Positions 46,471 through 56,335 of a DNA stretch of 64,000 bases are shown in pieces. The notes under the pieces were generated by a model. That model was not told where the DNA came from, searched no databases, and saw only the letters and a program-made list of their open reading frames with translations. Source of the DNA: Undibacterium_A arcticum (lineage in GTDB: Bacteria; Pseudomonadota; Gammaproteobacteria; Burkholderiales; Burkholderiaceae_D); NCBI RefSeq assembly GCF_042660705.1, contig NZ_JBHSUQ010000001.1, one strand, 5' to 3'. Position 1 is the stretch's first letter, and the number at the start of each line of letters is the position of its first letter. Made by a program: the position numbers and the translations under genes.

Positions 46471-46623
46471 ATGGGAGTGATTCTCCTGGTAATCATGGTT
46501 CTGGTTTTCGTCGGCAGCTTACCGCATTGGCCGCATAGCAGGACTTGGGGCTATGGGCCGAGTGGCGGGGTCGGCGTGGTTATGCTGATCGTCGCGATCT
46601 TGGTACTCCTGCACAGGATCTAG
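46471..46623 (+). CDS. DUF3309 small membrane protein
   Basis: The 50-residue protein MGVILLVIMVLVFVGSLPHW continues PHSRTWGYGPSGGVGVV and ends in a second hydrophobic helix. The WPHSR-WGYGPSGG core is the DUF3309 signature. It is a two-helix inner-membrane protein of unknown function. The GGAGTGGAGC sequence supports the ATG at 46471; the in-frame ATG at 46420 would start inside the tetranucleotide repeat. Confidence 0.82.
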   Translation: MGVILLVIMVLVFVGSLPHWPHSRTWGYGPSGGVGVVMLIVAILVLLHRI

Positions 46624-46660
46624 CGTCGCAGGGTTTGGTTCAATCATTGAAAGGGATCTC

Positions 46661-47080
46661 ATGCTTAGCAAATTCATCCGTGTCATCTTGGCGACCGCGT
46701 TGTTCGGCGGTGCGCTGCTCAATTGCAGCGCTGCTTTGGCCCAGACCTCGGTCGATCTGAGTCCGAGCGATAAAGATCCCGCGCGCTGGTATGTGGAAGA
46801 CAGCACCGCCAGGGCGCAAGTGAAGACATCGCAGAAAGAGGCCGCCGCAGCCTATCAACAGGCGCTGGCCGAGTGCCGGAAAATGCGTGGTGCCGAGGCA
46901 AAATCCTGTGTGAAGGAAGCACGCGACAATTATCAGAGCGATATGGCGGACGCCAAGAAACCGCGGACCGAGCCCCAGCCGCAGTCCCAGCCGCAGCCCC
47001 AAGCTCAGCCGCAGCCGCAGCCCCAAGCTCAGCCGCAGCCCCCGGCCCCAGCCCCAGCCTCAGGAGTCGCGCCGCAGTGA
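46661..47080 (+). CDS. Exported protein with Gln-Pro repeat tail
   Basis: This 139-residue protein has a signal peptide (ILATALFGGALLNCSAALAQ). A helical region with two cysteines follows (ALAECRKMRGAEAKSCVKEA, about 67-88), then an Ala/Gln/Pro tail of PQPQ/AQPQ repeats (about 102-139). The cysteine-spaced helix resembles small periplasmic proteins of betaproteobacteria, but no named family is recognised. GGGATC stands upstream. The tail may interact with peptidoglycan or proteins. Confidence 0.65.
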   Translation: MLSKFIRVILATALFGGALLNCSAALAQTSVDLSPSDKDPARWYVEDSTARAQVKTSQKEAAAAYQQALAECRKMRGAEAKSCVKEARDNYQSDMADAKKPRTEPQPQSQPQPQAQPQPQPQAQPQPPAPAPASGVAPQ

Positions 47081-47245
47081 CGAGCTGACGCACCCGGGAT
47101 GCGTCTTGCCTGATGCGGGACACTGCGCGACTGGCCCGACCGGTTGGTGGAAGGGCCGCCAAGCTGACTTCAGCGGCCGAGCGCTGTCGCGTCGATTTGG
47201 GCGGCCCAATAGCGGCGATCCGCTGTTTTCCGACGGGAGCAAGCC

Positions 47246-49294
47246 ATGAGTTATAGCACCGAGGCGATACGCACCATTGCACTGCTTGGCCACACCGCCG
47301 CCGGCAAGACCAGCCTGGTGGAGGCGCTGCTGCAGGCGGCAGGGATGATCGGCGCCGCCGGCACCGTCGAGCGCGGCAATACCGTCAGCGACTTCGATGC
47401 GCTCGAGCGCAAGGCCGGGCACTCTCTATACTCATCCATAGTCAATTTGAATCATCTTGATACGCGGGTCCATTTAATCGACACGCCTGGCTACCCGGAT
47501 TTCATCGGGCAAGCGATCGCGGCGCTGCCGGCGGTGGAGACGGCCGCCATCGTGATCAACGCGCAGACCGGCGTCGACCTGAGCGCGACGCGGATGATGG
47601 CGCTGGCGCAGCAGCGCAAGCTGTGTCGCATGATTATCGTGAACAAGATCGATGCCGACCATCTCGACCTGCCGGGTTTGCTGACACGACTGCAGGAAGC
47701 GTTCGGCAAGGAATGCCTGCCGATCAACCTGCCGGCAGCCGGCGGCAGCAAGGTGGTCGATTGCTTCTTCAACCCGAGCGGTGACGCCGATTTCTCGTCG
47801 GTCGCCGCAGCACATCAGGCGCTGGTCGATCAAGTGGTCGAAGTCGATGCCGATCTGATGGCGCTGTATCTGGAGCAGGGCGAGATCGCGCCCGAGCAGT
47901 TGCACGCGCCGTTCGAGCAAGCGCTGCGCGAGGGGCATCTGGTGCCGGTCTGCTTTACCTCAGTGCGCAACGGCGCCGGTATCGCCGAACTGCTCGACGT
48001 CCTGGTCAAGCTGTTGCCGAATCCGGCGGAAGGCAATCCACCGCTGTTTTACCGCGTCGATCCGCAGAATCCCGACGCCCAGAAGGAACTGCGCGCCGAG
48101 CCCGATCCTGCCAGGCATGTGCTGGCCCATGTGTTCAAGATCACGCTCGATCCGTTCGTCGGCAAGATGGGCGTGTTCCGCATTCATCAAGGCAGCGTGC
48201 AGCGCGACAGCCTGCTGTATATCGGTGATCGCCGCAAGCCGTTCAAGGTCGGCCATCTGTTCCTGTTGCAAGGCAAGGAGCATGTCGAGATCCAGCAGGC
48301 GTTGCCGGGCGATATCTGCGCGGTGGCCAAGGTCGACGAGCTGGCGCTGGATGCAGTGCTGCACGATGCGGCCGAAGATGAGCATATCCACTTGCGTCCG
48401 TCCGAGTTTCCGACACCGATCTACGGCCTTGCGCTGGAGCCGAAGCGTCGCGGCGACGAGCAGCGGTTATGGGAAACCTTGCAAAAGCTCGCCGCCGAAG
48501 ACCCCTGCCTGAAGGTCGAGCATATGATCAGCACCAACGAAACCGTGCTGCTCGGACTGGGGGAGCTGCACCTGCGCTCCGCGTTGGAGCGGATGCTGGA
48601 GGTCTATAAGGTTGACGTTGCGGCCCATCCGCCCAAGATCGCCTATCGTGAAACGATTGCCGGCAAGGCCGAGGGCCACAGCCGGCACAAAAAGCAGAGC
48701 GGCGGTGCCGGCCAGTTCGGCGAAGTGTTCCTGCGGGTCGAGCCGCTGCCGCGCGGCGCCGGCTTTGAATTCGTCGACGCCGTCAAGGGTGGCGCGATTC
48801 CCGGCCAGTTCATCCCGGCCGTCGAGAAAGGCGTGCGGTATGCATTGGAGGCCGGGCCGCTGGCCGGCTTCCCGGTGCAGGACCTGCGCGTCACCGTATA
48901 CGACGGCAAGAGCCATCCGGTCGATTCCAAGGAGATCGCGTTCTTCAGCGCCGGGCGCAAAGCCTTGCTCGACGCGGTATTGAAGGCACGACCGCTGGTG
49001 CTGGAACCGATCGTCAACATCGAAATCGTCGGCCCGGAAAGCAGCATGGGCGACATCACCGGCGACCTGTCGGCCAAGCGCGGTCAGGTCAGCGGCATGC
49101 AAAGCGCCGCCGGCGCCATTGTCATCATCGCCGGCCAAGTGCCGCTGTCGGAGCTGAACGGCTACCAGTCGCGCCTGCATGCCAGCACCGCCGGACGCGG
49201 CAGTTATACGATGGCGTTCAGCCATTACGACGCGGTGCCGCCCGCGGTCCAGCAGCGCATGGCCAGCCAGTACAAGGCGGCGCCGGAGGACTGA
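47246..49294 (+). CDS. Elongation factor G-like translational GTPase (EF-G paralogue)
   Basis: The 682-residue protein has the GTPase domain (GHTAAGKTSLVE P-loop at about 12-19, DTPGYPDFIG G3, NKIDADHLD G4). The other EF-G domains follow: domain II (GKMGVFRIHQGSV), domain III (LGLGELHLRSALERM), domain IV and the C-terminal fold (SSMGDITGDLSAKRGQVSGM). It is the divergent EF-G-like group (often named fusA-like or EF-G2) that lacks the strict sequence of ribosomal fusA, which normally sits in the str operon. The role is uncertain; ribosome recycling or stress function is possible. Confidence 0.88.
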   Translation: MSYSTEAIRTIALLGHTAAGKTSLVEALLQAAGMIGAAGTVERGNTVSDFDALERKAGHSLYSSIVNLNHLDTRVHLIDTPGYPDFIGQAIAALPAVETAAIVINAQTGVDLSATRMMALAQQRKLCRMIIVNKIDADHLDLPGLLTRLQEAFGKECLPINLPAAGGSKVVDCFFNPSGDADFSSVAAAHQALVDQVVEVDADLMALYLEQGEIAPEQLHAPFEQALREGHLVPVCFTSVRNGAGIAELLDVLVKLLPNPAEGNPPLFYRVDPQNPDAQKELRAEPDPARHVLAHVFKITLDPFVGKMGVFRIHQGSVQRDSLLYIGDRRKPFKVGHLFLLQGKEHVEIQQALPGDICAVAKVDELALDAVLHDAAEDEHIHLRPSEFPTPIYGLALEPKRRGDEQRLWETLQKLAAEDPCLKVEHMISTNETVLLGLGELHLRSALERMLEVYKVDVAAHPPKIAYRETIAGKAEGHSRHKKQSGGAGQFGEVFLRVEPLPRGAGFEFVDAVKGGAIPGQFIPAVEKGVRYALEAGPLAGFPVQDLRVTVYDGKSHPVDSKEIAFFSAGRKALLDAVLKARPLVLEPIVNIEIVGPESSMGDITGDLSAKRGQVSGMQSAAGAIVIIAGQVPLSELNGYQSRLHASTAGRGSYTMAFSHYDAVPPAVQQRMASQYKAAPED

Positions 49295-49793
49295 TGCGCC
49301 GTCGTGCGACGGATGCGTTGCGTCGCCTGATCCCCACCCACCCGATCTTCGGGTTTGCCATGGCGCCTGCGCCGTACTTGCCGGCATGACAATATACTCA
49401 TCGACATTGTTGCATCTTGTGCAAGTAAAACGTGCAGATTGGCAATATACTCCCGTCAAATTCAGGGAATTAATACGCAACTTCACTGTCATAGTGGTCG
49501 CGACAGAATGTCGCATGCATGCCCGCATTCGGATCGGCACCTGCCGACCGCAGCGCGTCAGCGAACAGTCGGACAATACCGCGCCGCAACGTTTGCCGGC
49601 AAGGATGCGTTTTTTTAAAATATTTTTGCGATATTATGGCGCCCAAATACATGTATGTACGTGAGATGCCACTTTCACTATCGTTTATAAGTGCCTAATT
49701 TATCAACGAATTTGTATTTTGCATTACTTCAACGAAACAGTCTAAGTCTTTGACTTTATTCATAAAAATCACATTTTCCCCTTTGCAAATTGC
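49295..49793. other. AT-rich intergenic stretch before the dcw promoter
   Basis: No gene is supported. The direct repeat CAATATACTC occurs at about 49390 and 49445, and the last 200 bases are markedly AT-rich with a TTTTTTTAAAATATTTTTGC stretch near 49611. Additional promoters for the dcw cluster may lie here. Confidence 0.45.
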
Positions 49794-49822
49794 TTGACCG
49801 CACTTAGTGCATCCACTAAAGT
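49794..49822 (+). promoter_or_regulatory. Predicted dcw (mraZ) promoter
   Basis: TTGACC (49794-49799) is separated by 17 bases from TAAAGT (49817-49822). The last base pair of the -10 touches the first MraZ box, which fits repression by MraZ at this promoter. It is 99 bases upstream of the mraZ start. Confidence 0.7.
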
Positions 49823-49856
49823 GGGCATCAGTGTCAAAAAGTGTGTTTTTGTGGGA
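49822..49856 (+). promoter_or_regulatory. MraZ operator: four TGGGN-type boxes at 10-bp spacing
   Basis: TGGGC (49822), TGTCA (49832), TGTGT (49842) and TGGGA (49852) occur at exact 10-base intervals. MraZ is known to bind repeats of TGGGN separated by 5 bases upstream of its own gene. The first and last boxes match fully and the two middle ones partly. Confidence 0.8.
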
Positions 49857-49920
49857 TGTAATTCGCGAAAAAGCACTTCGACCCATTTGTCCACTGATGC
49901 ATGCATAAAGGTTTTTCACT

Positions 49921-50349
49921 GTGTTCCAGGGCGCGTCCGCAATCAATCTCGATGTCAAAGGCAGGATGTCCATCCCTGCCAGGCATCGTGACGCCCTGAC
50001 AACACAGTACGAAGGCCGCCTCACGCTCACCCGCCATCCGCATGGCTGCCTGCTGTTCTTCCCACGCCCGACCTGGGAAAGCCATCGCGAGCAAATCGCC
50101 GCCTGGCCGATGTCGGCGCGCGCCTGGCAGCGGATATTCCTCGGCAATGCCTCGGACGTGGAGCTCGATTCCGCCGGCCGCATCCTGATCGCGCCGGAAC
50201 TGCGCAGTGCCGTCGGCCTCACGCGCGACGTGATGTTGCTCGGCATGGGCAGCCATTTCGAGATCTGGGACGCCGCCAAACTCGCCGAGAGCGAGGCGCA
50301 AGCGATTGCGAGCGGGATGCCCGACGTCCTTTCCAATTTTTCCTTCTGA
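49921..50349 (+). CDS. mraZ: Transcriptional regulator MraZ
   Basis: This 142-residue protein has two SpoVT/AbrB-like swapped-hairpin halves with the DxxGR motifs NLDVKGRMSIPARHR (about 9-23) and ELDSAGRILIAPELR (about 80-94). It forms a ring that binds the upstream boxes and represses the dcw cluster. The start is GTG with AAAGG 9 bases upstream. It is the first gene of the cluster. Confidence 0.95.
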   Translation: MFQGASAINLDVKGRMSIPARHRDALTTQYEGRLTLTRHPHGCLLFFPRPTWESHREQIAAWPMSARAWQRIFLGNASDVELDSAGRILIAPELRSAVGLTRDVMLLGMGSHFEIWDAAKLAESEAQAIASGMPDVLSNFSF

Positions 50350-50357
50350 GCACCGCG

Positions 50358-51374
50358 ATGACGACACAGGCGGAGCCAGATTTCCAGCACCGCACGGTGT
50401 TGCTGGACGAAGCGGTCGATGCGCTCGCGATCAATGGCGCACGCGCCGATGGCGTGTATGTCGACGGCACCTTCGGCCGCGGTGGCCACAGTCGCAAGCT
50501 GCTGGCCAATCTGGGTGCGGGCGGCCGCCTGATCGCGTTCGACAAGGACCCGCAGGCGATCGCCACCGCCCAGCAGATCACGGATCCGCGCTTTGAAATT
50601 GTGCACGACAGCTTCGCGACGATGACGGCGGCGCTGACCGAGCGCGGCCTCACCCAGGTCGATGGCGTGTTGCTGGACCTGGGCATTTCGTCGCCCCAGG
50701 TCGACGACGCGACGCGCGGCTTCAGTTTCCGGCTCGATGGTCCGCTCGACATGCGGATGGATACCACGCGCGGCCAGTCGGCAGCACAATGGCTGGCGAC
50801 CGCAACCGAACAAAACATAGAAAAGGTGGTGCGCGATTATGGGGAAGAACGGTTTGCTTTTCAGGTTGCAAAGGCGATTGTTACTCGCCGGTCAGTCGCG
50901 CCAATTTCAAGCACACGACAGCTTGCCCAGATCGTGGCAAGCGCCGTCAAGACCCGCGAGAAAGGCAAGGACCCGGCCACCCGCACCTTTCAGGCTATTC
51001 GGATTTTCATCAATCAAGAGCTTGAAGACCTCGAAATAGTGCTGGATCAGGCGTTCCGGCTGCTGGCGCCGGAAGGACGGCTGGCCGTGATCAGCTTCCA
51101 TTCGCTGGAAGACCGGATCGTCAAGCGCTTCCTGGCTGGCAAGGCCAATGTGCCGCAGCCGGACCGCCGGCTGCCGATCCGCGCGGTCGACCTGCCGCAA
51201 CCCGAGATGAGGCTGGTGGCAAAACTGAAGCCGTCGGACGCGGAAGTCGCGGCCAATCCGCGCGCGCGCTCTGCGATCCTGCGGGTGGCCCAGCGTCTGC
51301 CCGCTAGCGTGTCTGTTAGTCCGTCCAACAATCAATCCGGCCGAGCCGCCCGAACCGGCCGGAGCGCGCCATGA
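50358..51374 (+). CDS. rsmH: 16S rRNA (cytosine-1402-N4)-methyltransferase
   Basis: The 338-residue MraW/RsmH protein uses S-adenosylmethionine to methylate C1402 of 16S rRNA. HRTVLLDEAVDAL, GVYVDGTFGRGGHSR (SAM-binding), DGVLLDLGISSPQVDDATRG, FQAIRIFINQELEDL and VISFHSLEDRIVKRF are all present. It overlaps ftsL by an ATGA. Normal length. Confidence 0.97.
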   Translation: MTTQAEPDFQHRTVLLDEAVDALAINGARADGVYVDGTFGRGGHSRKLLANLGAGGRLIAFDKDPQAIATAQQITDPRFEIVHDSFATMTAALTERGLTQVDGVLLDLGISSPQVDDATRGFSFRLDGPLDMRMDTTRGQSAAQWLATATEQNIEKVVRDYGEERFAFQVAKAIVTRRSVAPISSTRQLAQIVASAVKTREKGKDPATRTFQAIRIFINQELEDLEIVLDQAFRLLAPEGRLAVISFHSLEDRIVKRFLAGKANVPQPDRRLPIRAVDLPQPEMRLVAKLKPSDAEVAANPRARSAILRVAQRLPASVSVSPSNNQSGRAARTGRSAP

Positions 51375-51643
51375 GCGGCCGCCTGAACCTGTTGCTGACC
51401 GGCTTGCTGGTGATCTGTGCGCTGTCGCTGGTGAACGCGCAATACCAGTCGCGCCGCCTGTTTATCGAACTGGAACGCGCGCAATCGCAGGCGCGCCAGC
51501 TCGATATTGAGTGGGCGCAGCTGCAACTCGATCAATCGACGCTCGGCAAGAACGCCAGGATCGAAACCAATGCCCGCCGCGACCTCCACATGCAGGCACT
51601 GACCGCTGCCCGCACCCAGTATTTGATGGTGGGGGGCAAATGA
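51371..51643 (+). CDS. ftsL: Cell division protein FtsL
   Basis: The 90-residue bitopic membrane protein has one N-terminal helix (LLLTGLLVICALSLVNAQYQ) and a periplasmic coiled-coil (LERAQSQARQLDIEWAQLQL). It joins FtsB and FtsQ at the divisome. ATGA overlaps at both ends show tight coupling to rsmH and ftsI. Confidence 0.92.
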   Translation: MSGRLNLLLTGLLVICALSLVNAQYQSRRLFIELERAQSQARQLDIEWAQLQLDQSTLGKNARIETNARRDLHMQALTAARTQYLMVGGK

Positions 51644-53412
51644 CGCGCAAAGCGACAGGCACCGGCGCATCGCGGGTGGCGGCGTCGAAAGGCGTACCGT
51701 TTTCCGCCAATCCGGTATTGGCGACGCGGCTGCCGGCGTGGCGCTCGCGGGTCGTGCTGTTCGCGCTGTTCGCCGCGTTTCTGGCGCTGGCCGGCCGCGC
51801 GTTGTGGCTGCAGGGACTGTCGACCGATTTCCTGCAGAAACAGGGCGAGTCGCGCTATGCGCGCACCCTCGAATTGCCGGCCACCCGCGGCAAGATCACC
51901 GACCGCAATGGCCAGGTGCTGGCATCCTCGGTGCCGGTAAAGGCGATCTGGGCGATTCCCGACGACGTGGCCGACGCACCGACGGAAAAGCTGCGCCAGC
52001 TGGCACAATTGCTCGATATGAGCGACGCCGAGTTGCGCAAGAAGCTCGATTCGGACCGCAATTTCGTTTATCTGAAGCGGCAGGTGGAGCAGGACACTTC
52101 CGACAAGATCGTCCGCCTTGGCATCACCGGCATCGAGACCCGCAAGGAATACAAGCGCTTCTACCCTGAAGGCGATGTGATGGCGCACGTGGTCGGCTTC
52201 ACTAACGTCGAAGACGCCGGCCAGGATGGGATGGAGCTGTCGTCGCAAAAGAGTCTGGTCGGCATGACCGGCAGCCGGCGCGTGATCAAGGATCGCCTCG
52301 GCCGTGTGGTGGAGGATATCGGCGCGGTGCGCGAACCGCATGACGGCAAGGACCTGACCCTGTCGATCGACAGCAAGATCCAATTCATCGCGTTCTCGCA
52401 ACTGAAGGAGGCGGTCGAAAAACACAAGGCCAAGGCCGGCGGAATCATCGTGCTCGATGTGAAGACCGGCGAGGTGCTGGCACTGGCCAACCTGCCCAGC
52501 TATAACCCGAACAACCGCGCGATCCTGACCGGTGCGCAGCTGCGCAACCGTGTGCTGACCGACACCTTTGAGCCGGGCTCGACCCTGAAGCCGTTCACGG
52601 TGGCCTTGGCGCTCGATACCAATCGGGTGACGCCGTCGACCACCTTCCAGACTTCGCCCGGCAGGATGACGATCGGCACCGCCACCATTGGCGACTCGCA
52701 CGCGCACGGCTTGCTGAGTGTGAGCCAGATCATCCAGAAATCGTCGAACATCGGCACCGCCAAGATCGCGCTGCAAATGCCGCCGCAGGACATGTGGGAA
52801 ATGTTTACCACGGTCGGCTTCGGTCAGCAGCCGCGTTTCGGCTTCCCCGGCGCGGTCGCCGGCCGGGTGCGGCCATACAAGTCATGGCGCCCGATCGAGC
52901 AAGCGACGATGAGCTATGGCCACGGCATTTCGGTATCGCTGATCCAGCTGGCGCGCGCCTACATGATTTTTGCGCGCAATGGCGACATCATTCCGCTGTC
53001 GTTCCAGAAAATGCATGACCTGCCGGTCGGCCAACGCGTGATTTCCGAAAAGACCGCGCTCCAGATGCGCGGCATGCTGGAGTCGGTGGTCAGTCCGGAA
53101 GGGACGGCGCCGAAAGCGCAAGTGCCCGGCTACCGGGTCGGCGGCAAGACCGGGACCGCCTACAAGATCGTCCACGGCAAATACGTGAAGGAATACATCG
53201 GCGACTTCGTCGGCTTCGCGCCGGCTTCCAACCCGCGCATCATCGTTGCGGTGATGATCGACGAACCGACGTCGGGTCATCTGGCCGGCGACGTCGCGGC
53301 GCCGGTGTTTGCCACGGTCGCGGCCAACGCGCTGCGCGCGATGAACGTGGCGCCCGATTCCTCAGTGACGAATATCATCATTCCGGCCGACAGTATCGAA
53401 GAGAGCATGTAA
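51640..53412 (+). CDS. ftsI: Peptidoglycan D,D-transpeptidase FtsI (PBP3)
   Basis: The 590-residue septal transpeptidase has an N-terminal membrane anchor (VVLFALFAAFLALAGRALWL). A class B PBP dimerisation domain (RGKITDRNGQVLASS) follows, then the catalytic domain with Ser314 in GSTLKPF, SSN at 368-370 and KTG in GGKTGTAYK (Lys503). The start at 51640 overlaps the ftsL stop; the frame open from 51511 is not used. Confidence 0.96.
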   Translation: MTRKATGTGASRVAASKGVPFSANPVLATRLPAWRSRVVLFALFAAFLALAGRALWLQGLSTDFLQKQGESRYARTLELPATRGKITDRNGQVLASSVPVKAIWAIPDDVADAPTEKLRQLAQLLDMSDAELRKKLDSDRNFVYLKRQVEQDTSDKIVRLGITGIETRKEYKRFYPEGDVMAHVVGFTNVEDAGQDGMELSSQKSLVGMTGSRRVIKDRLGRVVEDIGAVREPHDGKDLTLSIDSKIQFIAFSQLKEAVEKHKAKAGGIIVLDVKTGEVLALANLPSYNPNNRAILTGAQLRNRVLTDTFEPGSTLKPFTVALALDTNRVTPSTTFQTSPGRMTIGTATIGDSHAHGLLSVSQIIQKSSNIGTAKIALQMPPQDMWEMFTTVGFGQQPRFGFPGAVAGRVRPYKSWRPIEQATMSYGHGISVSLIQLARAYMIFARNGDIIPLSFQKMHDLPVGQRVISEKTALQMRGMLESVVSPEGTAPKAQVPGYRVGGKTGTAYKIVHGKYVKEYIGDFVGFAPASNPRIIVAVMIDEPTSGHLAGDVAAPVFATVAANALRAMNVAPDSSVTNIIIPADSIEESM

Positions 53413-54932
53413 TGACGATAACGCCCACCAATTTGAACGAGATCCTGGACTGGCTGCGCGAAGTTGCGCCCGGCGCCCAGCTGTCATCCGATTCGCGCAG
53501 CATTGCGCAGGGAGACGTGTTTCTGGCTTATCCGGGTGATAGCGCCGATGGCCGCCATTTCATCGCCGACGCGATTGCCCGTGGCGCCCAGGCAGTGCTG
53601 TTCGATGGCACGGATTTCGATTGGAACGATGACTGGAACGTGCCGCATCTGGCGCTCGCCGACCTGAAGCTGGCCGCCGGGCATGTCGCCAACGCGTATT
53701 ACGGACGGCCCGATGCCGATATGTATACCGTCGCGGTGACCGGTACCAACGGCAAGACTTCCAGTGCGCAATGGATCGGCAACGCGCTGTCGCGTCTGGA
53801 ACAGTCAACCGCGGTGATCGGCACTCTCGGCGTCAGCCTGTACCAGCACGGCGAATCCGGCGCCCACGACGAAACCGGTTACACCACGCCCGATGCGGTA
53901 CTGCTGCAACGCAAACTGGCCGCGCTGCACGCGGCCGGTGCCAGCGCGCTGGCGATCGAAGCGTCGTCGATCGGCCTCGATCAGGGGCGATTGAACGGCC
54001 TGCATGTCGACGTTGCGGTGTTCACTAATTTTACCCGTGACCATCTCGATTATCACGGCGACATGGCGAGTTACGAGGTGGCCAAGACCCGCCTGTTCGA
54101 CTGGCCAGGATTGCGCTATGGCGTGGTGAACCTGGACGACGAGATGGGCTTGCGCCTGGCGCATGCCTACCAGGATAAATTAACGCTGATCGGCTACACG
54201 CTGCAGGATGACGGCGAGGTGCCAAATCTGCCCGGCGTCGTGATCCTGCGTGCGACCGATATCCGCAGCCGCCATGCCGGCACCGAATTCCAGCTCGACA
54301 CGCCTTATGGATCGAGCGCGGTAAAAATCAACATGGTCGGGCGCTTCAATGTCAGCAATGTGCTGGGCGTGCTCGGCGTGCTGCTGGCCAAGGCGGTCGA
54401 TTTGCACGCTGCAGTCGGCGCGCTCGAAGCGCTGACGCCGGCGCCCGGACGCATGCAACAACTGGGTGGCGCCGACGCACCGATGATCGTGATCGACTAT
54501 GCGCACACACCCGACGCGCTTGAAAAAACCCTGGCTGCGTTGCGTCAGGTGGCGCAGGAGCGACACGGTCAGCTGTGGTGCGTGTTCGGCTGCGGCGGTG
54601 ACCGTGACCCCGGCAAGCGGCCGCAGATGGGTGCGATCGCGCAAGCGGCCGATCACGTGGTGGTCACCAGCGACAACCCGCGTAGTGAAAATGCGCACCA
54701 GATCATCGAACAGATTCTGGCCGGCATGACGTCGACGCCACAGGCGATCGACGACCGTGCCGCCGCGATCCTGTCTGCGGTGCGCCATGCTGAAAAGAAC
54801 GACGTGATACTGCTGGCCGGCAAAGGCCATGAAAGTTCCCAGGAAGTGATGGGCAAGAAACTCTCCTTTTCCGATACCGACCATGCCGCACTGGCCTTGG
54901 CGGCGCGCGCGACGATGGGGAGGGCGCTCTGA
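53412..54932 (+). CDS. murE: UDP-N-acetylmuramoyl-tripeptide synthetase (meso-diaminopimelate adding)
   Basis: The 506-residue Mur ligase has the ATP-binding GTNGKTSSAQ (Gly111 on), and HDETGYTTPD in the UDP-MurNAc pocket. YAHTPDALEKTL follows, and DNPRSEN (Asp421) is the signature for meso-diaminopimelate as substrate. Its start overlaps the ftsI stop by one base. It adds the third residue of the peptide stem. Confidence 0.96.
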   Translation: MTITPTNLNEILDWLREVAPGAQLSSDSRSIAQGDVFLAYPGDSADGRHFIADAIARGAQAVLFDGTDFDWNDDWNVPHLALADLKLAAGHVANAYYGRPDADMYTVAVTGTNGKTSSAQWIGNALSRLEQSTAVIGTLGVSLYQHGESGAHDETGYTTPDAVLLQRKLAALHAAGASALAIEASSIGLDQGRLNGLHVDVAVFTNFTRDHLDYHGDMASYEVAKTRLFDWPGLRYGVVNLDDEMGLRLAHAYQDKLTLIGYTLQDDGEVPNLPGVVILRATDIRSRHAGTEFQLDTPYGSSAVKINMVGRFNVSNVLGVLGVLLAKAVDLHAAVGALEALTPAPGRMQQLGGADAPMIVIDYAHTPDALEKTLAALRQVAQERHGQLWCVFGCGGDRDPGKRPQMGAIAQAADHVVVTSDNPRSENAHQIIEQILAGMTSTPQAIDDRAAAILSAVRHAEKNDVILLAGKGHESSQEVMGKKLSFSDTDHAALALAARATMGRAL

Positions 54933-56334
54933 TGCGGGCCACGCTGATGGAGTTGCAAGGCGCGCTGCCAAATGCGATGACGGTCAATGCGACCATTGTC
55001 AACCATAGCGCCGTGCACGCGCAGTGCGACGGCATCAGTACCGACAGCCGCAACGTGGCCGCTGGCAATCTGTTCTTCGCGCTGCGCGGCGAACATTTCG
55101 ACGCCCACGACTTTCTGCCCCAGGTTGCGGCGCAAGGCGCGGCGGCCGTGGTGGTCGATCGTTTGCCGCAGGGGCTGAACATTCCGGCGCTGGTGGTGCC
55201 GGATACACGCATCGCGCTGGGCCAGGTTGCGCGTTTCTGGCGCAACAAGTTTGCCTTGCCGCTGATCGGCGTGACCGGCAGCAACGGCAAGACCACGGTC
55301 AAGGAAATGATCGCGTCGATCCTGGCCGCCGCGTTCGGCGCCGATGGCTATCTGGCGACCCGCGGCAACTTGAATAACGAAATTGGTGTGCCGCTGACCC
55401 TGGCGCGGCTCACTGCGGCGCACCAGGCCGCAGTGGTCGAGTTGGGGATGAATCATCCCGGCGAGATTGCCATGCTGACCGCGATCGCACAGCCGACTAT
55501 CGGGCTGGTCAACAACGCGCAGCGTGAGCATCAGGAATTCATGGCCAGTGTCGATGCGGTCGCGCAGGAAAACGGGGCCGTGATCAGCGGCCTGCCGGGG
55601 AACGGCATCGCCGTGTTTCCGGCCGACGACCAGTACTCGCCGTTGTGGCGCGGTTATGCGCGCAGCAGCGGCCAGCGCCGGATTGTCACCTTTGGTCTGT
55701 CCGACGATGCTGATGTGCGCTGCAGTTTTCAGGGCAGCGAGTTCGGCAACGAGATGCAAGTGTTCATCGGCGCCAATACGTTTGCGGTGAAGCTGGCGGC
55801 CCCCGGCGTCCACAATGTGCGCAACGCACTGGCCGCGGTCGCCTGTACCTTTGCCAGCGGTGTCGCGTTCGGTGCGATCGTGCATGGGCTGGAATCGTTT
55901 GCGCCGGTCAGCGGCCGCTTGCAGCGCAAAACCGCGCTCAACGGCGCCAAAGTGATCGACGATACCTATAACGCCAACCCGGATTCGGTGCGGGCGGCAA
56001 TCGATGTGCTGGCCCAAGCTGATGGCGTAGGAGTGCTGGTGCTGGGCGATATGGGCGAGGTCGGCAACGAGGGCCGTCAGTTCCATGAAGAAATCGGCGC
56101 CTATGCGCATGCGCGCGGCATCGACCTGCTGTTACCCTGGGCCAGCTGGCGCAGCATTCCGCCACCGCCTTCGGTACCCAGGCGAAACATTATGACGATC
56201 TGGGTGCGCTGCAGCAGGCGCTCGATGCGGTCACAAACAAGGACACCACGGTGCTGGTGAAGGGCTCACGCTTCATGAAAATGGAGCGGCTGGTCCAGCA
56301 TCTGATCAACGAACCAACAAGGGAAGCCCACTGA
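54932..56334 (+). CDS. murF: UDP-N-acetylmuramoyl-tripeptide--D-alanyl-D-alanine ligase (frameshift near 3' end)
   Basis: This Mur ligase adds D-Ala-D-Ala. GVTGSNGKTTVKEMIASILA (ATP site), NLNNEIGVPLTLARL, ELGMNHPGEI and VIDDTYNANPDSVRAAIDVL are present. After GIDLL the frame is lost near 56132; one extra T gives FTLGQLAQHSATAFGTQAKH and continues to the natural end NEPTREAH at 56334, one base before mraY. The enzyme is essential, so a real disruption is unlikely. Confidence 0.92.
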
Positions 56335-56335
56335 C

